Below are positions 30,329 through 40,290 of a stretch of 64,000 nt of DNA, in pieces. The position numbers were made by a program, and so were the translations under genes. The notes under the pieces were generated by a model. It made no database searches, was not told where the DNA came from, and was given only the letters and a program-made list of their open reading frames with translations. How positions within the stretch are numbered: the first letter of the stretch is position 1; every line of letters starts with the position of its first letter. Where the stretch lies: the NCBI GenBank assembly GCA_950097015.1, contig CATNEN010000002.1, positions 1,054,001-1,118,000 on the forward strand. Direction: 5' to 3'. The DNA is from Macrostomum hystrix (Eukaryota > Platyhelminthes > Macrostomidae).

Positions 30329-32799
30329 CTTAAATCCTTAGTGCATAAACAGAGAACAAACATTCTTAAAATAATCTTTATTTCTTGACTCTTCCAATTG
30401 GGAGGAAATAATATTTATATTCAAATATTCAAAAAAATGTAGTGATATAATTTTTTGCACTATTTTGGAATAAATATATTTGTCTATAATGCATAAACCT
30501 ATTGAAATTTATTGAGGCCTATAATTTGAAATCTGTTTATGTCGATGCAAAATGAAAAAAATCATTTGCAATAATTAAAGTAATCAACATTTTTGTTAAT
30601 TTTCACGCTCCAATGCACAATGGGTAATTGTCTAGCTTGGTTACAGAACCAAAATAAAATGTATACAGACATTTACTTACAAATACATCCCTTATTTTTT
30701 AAATATAAGGTTTTGAGAAAATAAAAAAAAAGCATTTGATCATTACATTCAGCTAAACTTGGCTATAAAATTTCAGCACATTTTTTGCACTTAGTGTAGT
30801 GCTAGTGTGATTACAGAAAGTTAGTTTTGTGCTAAAATATTATAACTTTTGTCGAAATGCCAAATGTGATTAAAAATAACGCCATTTTATGCACTTCTAC
30901 TAGTATACGGAAAATATATAACTGCAGTACTGATGTGGAAGTAGTTAAATTATGTGGAAGTGCAGCATTATTTTTTCTATTTTTCTTCTTTTAAGTACGA
31001 ATTAAAACATGAAGACTTATACGGGCCAAGAATTGGGTATTTTTATCTGTAAAAGTTCTCGCCAAAAAAATACTAAATACAATTTCAATTATTAGATGAA
31101 GCTATCATGCTTAAAGTATATGACTATAAGTTTAATCTAAGACATAAATCTGCTTTATAACTTCAGTTTTTTCTTCTGAATCTTTTTAAAAGAACTAATG
31201 GCGGCCATTTTGAAACCGTGACTGATAGTTCTTTTTTAAATAATCGCCTCGAAAAATATCGCTGAATATTTTAAAAGCAATTGTAAGCAATTACTTACTG
31301 CTTAAAAGGCACCTAAAGCATTTTATTTTTCTAAATAGTATATTATTAGAAATACTTAATTGAAAGCTAAGGTGAAAAATAAAAAAAAATTGTTTAAATT
31401 CAATGGTCAGCCTAAAATTGAGACGAGGCCGACTCCTTATAATTATACAAATATATATATTTCTCTTTTCGAAGCTTTCGCGCAAGGGGACTTTTGCTTG
31501 TTAAATGGCTGTAAATTTACTCCCTGTCTACTTGGAATAGACAGTTAGTAAACGCGAGTCAAAATAAAGCGACAGGAAGCTTTAAAATAGGAAACTCGAT
31601 AATCACTTAGATGGAACACTGAGCTTCTTTAACAGTTGCTCTTGCTCTATCAGAACTTTACATTATCTCTCTTGATTATAAATATTTATTGGACAGTATG
31701 GTCCCGTGCAGCTGATTTTACTGAGTTTCTGCTATAAACAATATAATAAAAATACAAGAGATGTGACTGATTAAGACTGTATTTAGATGTAGACATACAT
31801 TTAGACATGACAGTACGTGTTGTAATTGAAAACACATGTTTGTGTATAGTAGTGCGCATTAGTAAGATAACGATCAGATTATATAATTCTATTTTTCACT
31901 TTGCACAATTATTTTATTTTCGCGCAGATCCTTTGCCGTTTTCTTTATGGTAATAGATGAAATCAGTTATAATTACAATATCACACGTAGTACGTAATCT
32001 CAACGAGGACCACTTGCTATAGAGTAATATAGGTCTATGTAGTGTCATTTGCTCTAAATCAACGAGGTCATGTCATTCAAATGAAATAACTCTTAAACTT
32101 TACTGTAATGCAGTTAGCTGCATCACAATAGTTAAGAACAACAGGCACAGAAAAAACTATAATCATATTTATTTTTCTCTTACCAATACAGTATGCAGTT
32201 CTGCATGCAGCTACTGCAAGTAGTTAGCAAATAAAGCCATTGGATAAATTTGAATAGAAGCGCAAGAAACTGAGCAGCTACTGTACGTATACATAATAAG
32301 TTTATAGAACCGAATTGAAACATTTGGATAAGGCTAGGCAATGCTGATATGGGTTTGATAAAAGGTTTGTTGCTTTCCCAGGCTACGTACTCAGCTGAAT
32401 GACAACGTTTTTAGAAAAACAAATACAAAAACAGAAAACCAAGCGCACGTGACAAAAGGCTGAATCTCCTGCACCCGAAAAAACGCTTGACAACAGGGAA
32501 AGTGAAAGTCAAAATGAAAACAGCTATAATTAAAGTAATACTAAGTGGTCAAATGATGCTCATATAAAGGGATCTGATAAAAACACAAATCATGATTTCT
32601 CCACATCCGATTGGCCTATAGAGTTGAATAACATTTTACTTGTTAAGTACCATATCCCGATTCGTTGAATAAAATCAATTATTAGTGTTACTTTTTGTAG
32701 AAGCAGCTGCATAATTTGTTGAACCGAACGGAAATTTTCCTATGCCTTGCAGATTACCCATGATTTTACCCTATGTTCATTTAATGCAGAAAGCCAGAG
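30329..32799. other. AT-rich intergenic spacer
   Basis: No convincing gene, tandem array or SINE. Short ORFs near 31300-31550 are AT-driven and lack recognisable content. Just left of the light-chain stop codon, an ATTAAA (minus strand, about 32778) could serve as its poly(A) signal. Confidence 0.5.
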
Positions 32800-33270
32800 T
32801 TACACTTTGGGACCGGCTTGCACCTTCTTGATGAAGTCTTCATATTTGACGTTGCCGTCGAGATCCTCGTGCGTGTCGGTGAACTTCATGATCGCGTCGA
32901 CGTCGGCGTCCTGTAGCCGCTCGCCGTAGCTGGTGAGCACATGGCGCAGCTCTGCAGCCGAGATGTAGCCCTGGCCCTCACGATCAAACGTCTTGAAGGC
33001 CTCCATGAAGTCGGCGAAGGTGCCTTCCTCCTTGGCCTTCATGATCTCCTGGTAGATGGGCAGGAATTCCTCGAACTTGTATCCCTTCTCGCCCATCTTT
33101 TCTTTGCCGCCATGCTTCAGGCAGGTGGCGATGGTCGGGTTCATGCCAACGCAACGTAGGAGGTCGGCAACCTTCGCAGCGTCCACCTCTCCATCGCGAC
33201 CGTCCCAGAAATCGAAGAGGTCGAAAACCTCTCGAATGTCTTCGATTTCACCTTTGCTTAGGCCGGCCAT
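32800..33270 (-). CDS. Essential (alkali) myosin light chain, intronless
   Basis: 156 residues, ATG to TAA in one exon. It binds the lever arm of myosin heavy chain in muscle or cytoplasmic myosin. Hallmarks: [20 protein letters not shown] in EF-hand 1, [20 protein letters not shown], the family signature [20 protein letters not shown] followed by [18 protein letters not shown] in EF-hand 3, and [20 protein letters not shown] at the end. Length and sequence fit molluscan and other lophotrochozoan essential light chains. The degenerate EF-hands probably bind little calcium, as is usual in this family. The ATG at 33270 follows a pyrimidine-poor leader; an AG at about 33302 could be a splice acceptor in the 5' UTR. 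Confidence 0.95.
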   Translation of the reverse strand: MAGLSKGEIEDIREVFDLFDFWDGRDGEVDAAKVADLLRCVGMNPTIATCLKHGGKEKMGEKGYKFEEFLPIYQEIMKAKEEGTFADFMEAFKTFDREGQGYISAAELRHVLTSYGERLQDADVDAIMKFTDTHEDLDGNVKYEDFIKKVQAGPKV

Positions 33271-34611
33271 TGCTAGTCTGCTGGTGGTTCAGTTTCTGTT
33301 AATGGCGTGTCACAGACTGGCAAACTGCTGCAAGTCTTTCCTCGGTCTGCAATCCTGTCGTTGCGAAATTGCAATGAGTTTAAACCCATGCAGGCCAGTT
33401 CCTCTCGCTCCGCTTCCACAACCCCCGCCTCTGGTTTTCGTCCTATTCGCTTTTTTCTGTGCCATTCAGCATCAGCGATCGATGCGAGGCAGTCAGAGGA
33501 GAGCGAGGGACCTCGGTTGTCTTGCCCTCTTAGCCTGCGTTTCCACAGCTCTTGGAGTGCAATGTAATATTTGGCAGAACTTCGCTAGACCATGCGCGAA
33601 TTGGTCTACAACCCTGATCCCCTTGCCTTCCGGGCTGCAGTGGTGAAAAGTCAATCGCTTTCCAAATTTGGTCATCTTCGTGCTGACTGGCGAATTCTGT
33701 GAAGCCTCGAGGAATCATAATACATTACTTTTCAACCTCTCTGATATATTTCCACCCCACACCTCCACTGAAAGGAATCCCAGCAGAAAGGTCGAAAATT
33801 CAGAACCCCCCGGCCACATACAGCTACTACTTCGATTGCGAATTTCGTCTGCAACTGAAGTTCGTTGTGTAACATTTAGAAGAAGCAGACGATCCATTTA
33901 ATAAAAGTTATTAAATAGCAAGAAGCCTTTGCAGCCAAAGTAAAAAGCCCAAACCCAATGCGAAGTCAACCTGCGAATTGACGGCAGTGCGCAATTTGAG
34001 CGTACATCATAGCTCCTATGGGCTAGAAACATTTTTCTCGATGGCATTAAAAGGAAACGTACACGCGCTCTCTCTCTCGGATTTGAGGGAATCAGGGTTA
34101 ATTGGAGCGTGTGGTAATTGTTAGAGATAAACAAAAAATATAAAGCAATTCTTTTTAAGCTCTTATAACTGTCTTATAACTCGTAGATATTTCTATCGCA
34201 AAAAGCAGGTAAATTCTGGAACTCAACTGAAAGCAAGCTACACGTCTAGAAAGCTAGGCTTGAAACTGATTTACCGAACCGCAATTTTGACAGGGTCATT
34301 ATATAGTTTTGCAACGAGGGTGTTTTGAAACCACAGAAGTCACGTCAGCAGACTTTAATACGAGCTATAGTTAGCTTCACTATCAATAAAATCAAACAAA
34401 CGACTGCTTTCTATAAACACTGGGGTACGCGCAAAGGTCTCTGCTCAAGCAGATTTGCTTTTATCGTTGTTTGGAAGTTTTATAGCACTGATAAGCTGTC
34501 CAGATTTGAAACATTTATTAGCTGACGCAGTTAAGGAGGCTTCATTCAAGCAGTCTCCACAATCAAACGCCTTGCTTGTAACAATTGCTTAGCAATTAAA
34601 AGCTGTGAAGT
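33271..34611. other. Divergent intergenic region between light chain and stress-protein genes
   Basis: The two genes are transcribed away from each other, so this 1.3-kb stretch should hold both promoters. 33271-33700 is relatively GC-rich and open in several frames, which reflects composition. CTCTCTCTCTCGG near 34070 is a short CT run. No TATA box could be assigned. Confidence 0.45.
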
Positions 34612-35082
34612 ATGACCACCAAGAAAATCCTTATCGCTGTCGACGGCAGCGAGCACAGCGACCGCGCCATGGACTGGTACGCCAGCAATTTGAAATCCGT
34701 TCATGACCAGATCATCTTCGTGACTGTTGTGGAGCCGAAAGTCGCTCGGGGCTCTAGCCTGACAGCCTCAGACGCGCCCAAACACGTCTCCGAGCAGGTT
34801 GGCAACGCTATGCGCGTCACCCAGGACGTCCAGCAGCGCACGGAGGCGAAGTGCAGCAGCCTCGGTCTCCCAGCTGGCAGCTTCCGGTTCGTCGAGCGAA
34901 TCTCCAGCTCACCGGGCGCCGCCATTGTCGAAGCGGCCAACGACGAACAGGTGGATCTGATTGTCATGGGCAACCGTGGCCTTGGGACTCTACGACGCAC
35001 TTTCCTAGGCAGCGTGTCCGACTACGTGCTGCACCACGCACACCGGCCAGTAGCTGTGGTGCCGCCGAGGAAGTCGAGCTAG
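34612..35082 (+). CDS. Universal stress protein (UspA-like), intronless
   Basis: 156 residues, one exon. The N-terminus KKILIAVDGSEHSDRAMDW is the first beta strand and nucleotide-contact Asp of the USP fold. DLIVMGNRGLGTLRRTF, then LGSVSDYVLHHAHRPVAVVP, contains the ATP-binding pattern G-x2-G-x9-G-S, so this copy probably belongs to the nucleotide-binding type. USPs act as small cytosolic dimers in stress responses. They occur in plants, cnidarians, molluscs and flatworms but not in vertebrates, which helps place the organism. Codon use and GC content (high at third positions) resemble the adjacent light-chain gene, so I see no sign of recent bacterial origin, although it has no intron. Confidence 0.95.
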   Translation: MTTKKILIAVDGSEHSDRAMDWYASNLKSVHDQIIFVTVVEPKVARGSSLTASDAPKHVSEQVGNAMRVTQDVQQRTEAKCSSLGLPAGSFRFVERISSSPGAAIVEAANDEQVDLIVMGNRGLGTLRRTFLGSVSDYVLHHAHRPVAVVPPRKSS

Positions 35083-35679
35083 GCTGCCGAAACCAGCGGC
35101 CTGAAGCAGAATGGCAAATTGGACGGTGCATTGCTGATTTTCATAGCTTCATAGATTCCAATTATTGCTCATAATTTCTCGCACCGATCATTATACAAAC
35201 ATATTAACATTTCAAATTAATTTTTGTGTGCTACTGATGTGCTACTACTTAAAGCAATGTAAGCGAATTCAACCTGGCAAAAACTTTTTGGCATGATTTT
35301 CTCATTGTAAAAGTAATACACACGAGACTGGACTGCAACAATTGCACTTGCAACAAAATACTTCAAAGTATTTTTTTACGGATGAAAAAGAAATGCTAGT
35401 TTAGAGCTTATGGCATTTAACAATAGCCATATGTGTTTTGAAAAAATTGTAGATTAGATTGAAAGCCTAATGCTTTGACTATTTTAAAGAAAACTGTGTA
35501 TCTGCCCACTGGGCAGCTAAGGTGCGAATTGCGCAAAATTGAAACGCCACACCGGATAAAAGTTTAGCAGAGGGCGCGTTTAAAAGTGCACCATGTGGCC
35601 TCATCGCATGTCAGACATTTGGGAGCTTGGCGTAAAAATGTAAAATGTCACGTAGAGAGCCGGCCGACTCTACGTGATA
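35083..35679. other. Intergenic spacer 3' of the stress-protein gene
   Basis: AT-rich. No canonical AATAAA lies immediately after the stop codon. No further feature was recognised. Confidence 0.4.
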
Positions 35680-35865
35680 TTGGTCGCTGTCACACGGATA
35701 TTGGACGCTGTCACACAGATATTGGTCGCTGTCACACAGATATTGGTCGCTGTCACACAGATATTGGTCGCTGTCACACGGATATTGGTCGCTGTCACAC
35801 AGATATTGGTCGCCGGCACACAGATATTGGTCGCTGGCACACAGATATTGGTCGCTGGCACACAC
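35680..35865. repeat. Minisatellite, 21-bp unit, 9 copies
   Basis: Nine head-to-tail copies of ATATTGGTCGCTGTCACACA-type units with one to two changes each. The last units change to GCTGGCACACAG and run directly into a SINE-A fragment, so the array may have grown from the SINE boundary. Apparent ORFs through it on both strands are repeat artefacts. Confidence 0.95.
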
Positions 35866-36055
35866 TCACATGGGTGTGCGCATCTGCCCTGACTTTCTCA
35901 TCATCAGGCAGTGTAAAATTAATTTCCTCTGCCTTAATTATTGGAGCACGACTCCCTCAAGCCACACCCCAGTTGAATATGGCTTCACCGCGTTATCAGG
36001 CTCAGGGACCTTGGTGTGAGCTGCAAAACGCTTTAGACCGCTCTACCACTCACTT
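35863..36055 (-). repeat. SINE-A fragment
   Basis: Shares CTGCCCTGACTTTCTCAT and CATCAGGCAGTGTA with other SINE-A copies, and ends on the right in an inverted tRNA-like head (CAAAACGCTTTAGACCGCTC). The 3' third is missing; the 21-bp array takes its place. Confidence 0.75.
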
Positions 36056-36379
36056 GCTGATACTACTTTTAGTAGACATATACTTTTCGCTTCGGAAATA
36101 AAGAAGCTACGCATTTATGAAGCTCTATTGAAGCTTCAAGTGATAACTGATTTTCGGAAATTTTAAAGCTTTTATATGATTCTCACTTAGGATCATTGCA
36201 TAAGTTCAGCATAAGCAATCTTGATTAAAAAATAGCTCGTAGCATCGCTTGGTAAATAAAACTAATAAAACTTTGTATTTTATAAGAGCACATTTAAAAA
36301 ATGTTACAGAGAAAAGCGGTTTGGTTATTATAAAAGTTAATCTATAATGTTAGTCTCAGACTAGTGCGCGCACCGATTT

Positions 36380-38453
36380 TTATTCGTTTCGCGAGGCGTC
36401 AACCCCTCGATTCCGCAGCTGACAAATCAGCTGGCGTATGTCACTGTCGCTGACGCCGTAGGTGACTGTTATGCGCCTCTCATCTGCACTGTTCCTGACC
36501 TTGCGAATAGTGTCCTTGAGGCCTCCCTGGCGCTTTTTAATCATCATATTCTTCTTTGATGGCGACGGCATCGGGTAAAAAGATTTGTCAGTCTCCAATA
36601 GGGCATCTTCTCTCTGAGAATAGCCCTGTTCTTGATCCTCATTGCTCTCAGTAACGCTGCTTGAGCTGATCAACTCTTTAGCATTTCCGCTCAAAATGTT
36701 GCTGCTTGGTGTGTATGTAGAATGGCTCGGACTGTTGGCACCGGTGAAGTTTTTCGACTCAAGCGAGGATAGCGCAATTCCTAAGAACGTTTATAGCTCA
36801 TATGTTAATTAGAGCTGACTGTAGTCATTTTATTCATAGAGACTAAAGCTTTCAGCCCATCGCATGATAGCTCACTTGTTTGCCGAGCAACATTCTGATA
36901 CACCATGTTATCCAGCCTGTACACCTTATCCATAGAGTTCTGCTGTGCCAGCTCCAGCAAACGCTTATCGTGCACTACATTGTTCTTGGCCGAGACGTTG
37001 TGCGACATATCACGGACGAAAATCTCGATGCTTTCTTTACCAGTGGCCCATTGGAGCAGCTCGTCAAGATTCTCTGTCTCCGGGTGCTTCTGGTACGAAT
37101 AGAGTATCACAATTGTTGCTATGGGCTTCTGAGCTGCATGGGTTAAATAGGCCTTTTCCGGATCCAGTAGCAGAATGGAAACTACGGTGTAGTGCTTCCC
37201 GGACATCTCCTGATCAGATTCCAGTTGAGACGCTCCTCTGCTTAGCGAAGGTTCAAGTAAAAAAACTATATAAACTATTAGCCCAATAGTCGATATTTAT
37301 AAATTACAACCAACTTACGACTTGGAGCGTATCTTCTTCTGAAGCGAAAAGTCGCTAAAGCTGTGCTGCACAACGCCAGATGTCGGAAATACAACCATGT
37401 CACAGTTGTTCGGCAGCCTAGTGGCTAGAATTCTAAAATAAACTGACTGGCTAGCATTGTTTATTATAAAGAAGTTGTTCTTCCAATAGGAGTACTGATT
37501 GCCCTGATTGCGATTAAAAGTGATGGACTTGGCCGGATAGACAAACACCTCGTTGTTGGTGAGCTGCGGATGTAAGAAGATGGGTAGCAGGTACTGAGAG
37601 CAGAACAGCTCCGTGCGTCCATTGGAATTGAGACGCCAGATTTGCAGCTTGAAGTAGCGCCTAGTGTCGTGGATGGGCTCCAATTGTCCAATCGTGAAGG
37701 TCTGCGTCTTTTCTTCTGCCCGCTTGTTACTGCCCAGCTTCTCTTTGGAATGCCGAATGCAAGGCTCATCGTTTCTCGGATCGTACGTGACCTTAAGCAC
37801 CACCTTGCGACTGAATACGGTCTGACGAACCAGATGGCCAGTTTTGCCAGGACGAATTATGAAGCACTCCTTGTCGTTCTTCTTATTGTAATCTGGGCCG
37901 TTGGAAGTGATCCAGTGAATGATTAGTTTTTCCTTTCACCCACCTTATTACGCTTGCAGACTACTCATATTAAAACTCTCTAGACTGATGTTCTTGTTGC
38001 ACTTAATATACGATGTGCTTTAATAGCCTGAACGAATTAAATTTCACCTTAACCCAGTCGGCCAGATGTGAAGCCAGTAGCACAGACATACAGCGTTCGG
38101 GACTGTTCACCTGATGGACTGGTGGAGCCGCCGCCTCAGGCATCCGAATTTCTAGCCCAGTATAATGCTGCTACCACATTGCTAATAGTGTTTTACCAAC
38201 CTAGCCAGGGTTTCAGAAGCCTGCAGGAGTATTAATAAACATTCATAAGCTCACCGATATTAAATACAAAGCTGTTTTCCGAGTCGTTGTTCCACAGAGT
38301 GACAAATGAAACCCACTCTTCGCTCTCCTTTGAGTAGTTAAAGATTAGATACCTGTGCGGATCAACTTTGACCTTGTCTATCGGGCTGGAGCCGACTTTC
38401 AGTGAGGTTAGTGTGTCTGGAGTCATGGCGAGGGAAGCACGACTGGTTCGCAT
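36380..38453 (-). CDS. Protein with two MSP/VAP-like domains, four exons, 511 residues
   Basis: Exons 38255-38453, 37319-37892, 36876-37237 and 36380-36780 join in phase with GT-AG introns, ATG 38453 to TAA 36380. MSP domains are immunoglobulin-like folds found in sperm cytoskeletal proteins and VAPs. The first spans about residues 25-115: VKVDPHRYLIFNYSK, WVSFVTLWNND, ENSFVFNI and CFIIRPGKTG follow the MSP order of P-x3-L-x-F, a conserved N, F-x-F-x-I and RP-x-G. The second spans about 185-320: VYPAKSITFN, NNFFIINNASQSVYFRILAT, VVFPTSGVV. The C-terminal ~130 residues are Ser-rich then basic and unrecognised. No membrane anchor, unlike VAP. The stop codon lies inside GAATAAA, so a poly(A) signal overlaps it. 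A SINE-B fragment sits in intron 1. Function unknown; a cytoskeletal or contact-site role is inference. Confidence 0.82.
38052..38135 (-). repeat. SINE-B 3' fragment in intron 1 of the MSP gene
   Basis: CCAGTCGGCCAGATGTGAAG, CAGCGTTCGG and CTGATGGACTGG correspond to the SINE-B 3' block seen at 55350-55450, decayed. Head and tail are missing. Confidence 0.6.
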
Positions 38454-39360
38454 ATTCAGCCGTCTATTATTATGCTCCTAACAAGTCTCCTAACAATTCG
38501 GTTGCATTTTTTAGCCAAATATATAATTGATTGAAGCTTCAACCGGAATATAAGAAATACTTGAGCATAGTTAGACTCAAGCCCATAGAAGCGCACTAAA
38601 ATTGGATTAACTGATTCTATTTTTGTCTGCCGTCTCGAGCCTTGCGTAAGTAAAAAATGGGATATTTGTTCATACAACTACATGAGTTTGTTATATAAAG
38701 TCTCGAAATGCTCTGCGAAATGTTGCGTCGTAGTTGTGACAAGAAATGTACATTTTTTTCTCAATGCGCCTATCAATGTTTCTTATTAATTTAGAGTCTA
38801 TGTGAAACTACCCTAATGCGAGCACTGTTGAAATTATACAGTATATATGTTAAAGCTGTTTAATTAGAAGGGTCATATGCCTTTAGGGGGATGGCACAAG
38901 AGGGGAAAGCTGATTATCTGAGATTCATTTCGATTTCGTTGTCTGGTGTCACATAACTGCTCTTTGACATTTTCTGTCACGAGAATGAAGACATTATGTG
39001 TTGTCTTAATAGAACCAACAAGCCTAATTCACCCATTTACTTTAAAAAAACTAAATTTAAACCAGCGGGTTATTAAAACAAAAATACGCAAAGCTACTGC
39101 ATAATTTTTATCACTTTTCGTTTCAATTTTTCAAAAATATGCGTTAGTGTACTATAAAATTGGGAATTTCGTTTTATGATTTGTGCTGCACATACTTTTA
39201 ACATTGTATCAAATCATTCATTTCATCAGAAATTCCGGAAAAATCGTGTGAAAATTACAGAATTAAAAAAACTCCAATTGATAAGTGAAAAGGAATATAA
39301 AATCGCATAGCAAGCAGATCACAAAGCAGATGAAATAATCTCAGTCTATTCAAAGCTAAT
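38454..39360. other. Intergenic spacer
   Basis: AT-rich, between the MSP gene and the LamG relic. No repeats or ORFs of substance. Confidence 0.4.
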
Positions 39361-40290
39361 TTATTTGATATAGTTCATCGTCTCCAAGACTTCGGTTCTG
39401 CTGGACACTGAGTTCCGGCGACCACGTCTTCGCTTCACCGCCATGATGACTAGTGCAGACAGCACGAGAAGCAGCAGCAGGGCAACGATTCCTCCAGAAG
39501 CCAAGCCGATTAGAAGCGAAATGCTCGCCATGTCATCGTTCTTCAGGTCCGGCTCGTGCGAGGATGCAGCAGTTGTTGGCGTGGAAGAGGATGTGAATGG
39601 AGATTGCGAATACGAGGTGGAAAATGACAACGAGGAGGTCGAACTCGATGGAGACGACGACTGCATCGACTAAAAACTAAAAAACTAACTAAAAATATGC
39701 CATCGACTATACTTGCATGTGCCATTGTTCTTGCACTCGCAAACTTGATTGCATCCTCCTGTGGCTGGAAACAATTCGGTATTCACTGGCGTTAGGTTCT
39801 CTTTTGAGCTATTCAGCAGTTTTGATTCCATATTGAGTGGCACTTGAACAATTTCGTTGAGAACGACCTTAAGCCGGTCCGAAGTACACCGAAGTATTTT
39901 TGTTCCAAGGGAAGCTGCTCGGAAATTCGGCGGGAGTATCCACACCAAGCGGAATACCGTTCAGAACCCACCAAGTGCCACTCGAGTTCTGTAGCACTAC
40001 GGTTAGGGTAAACCACTCGCCTGAAACAATACTTATTTTCGCTTTCACATCGACCTCCACCGTATTAACCTTTCCATTCGCCGATAGCCAGATGAATATA
40101 GCTGCGAGATAGTTTTCTCTATTCCATGACACAACCAAATGACCGGTGCCAAAATTCACCAGGCCGAGAATTACGGTCGCATCTGTGCAATGGGATATGT
40201 TCGAAAATCGATATCGATTCGAAGTAGCTCAGATCCGCTTCCCTCAGGTGGTTGGCCTAGCCGATTTTATGTCTTTAAGTTTGTCGGTGT
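39361..40290 (-). pseudogene. Degenerate copy of the LamG-EGF membrane-protein family
   Basis: Pieces of the family protein appear in the right order but in different frames. About 40200-40260 gives SELLRIDIDFRT; about 40195-39890 gives LVNFGTGHLVVSWNRENYLA to SSFPWNKNTSVYFG (matching FPWDNSTSIEI in the copy at 43098); 39910-39685 gives RCTSDRLKVVLNEIVQVPL, then a truncated EGF (CNQVCECKNNGTC); and 39666-39361 gives a Ser-rich stalk, a membrane helix (LLIGLASGGIVALLLLLVL) and a basic tail. EGF 2 and 3 are absent, and at least two frameshifts are needed. The 3' part is well preserved, and its stop codon overlaps an AATAAA, so a shortened gene with unusual splicing cannot be excluded. Confidence 0.6.

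Noticed and set aside
26930-31040. Terminal repeats of a transposon around the DDE-like gene
   Set aside because: The only shared string (ATACGGGCCA near 26952 and 31019) is short and in direct orientation; chance is likely.
33056-33646. 196-codon plus-strand ORF over the light-chain 5' end
   Set aside because: Antisense to a strongly recognised gene over half its length; composition-driven.
34612-35082. Recent bacterial transfer of the universal stress protein
   Set aside because: USPs are known in many invertebrates and codon use resembles the neighbouring light-chain gene; intron absence alone is weak evidence.
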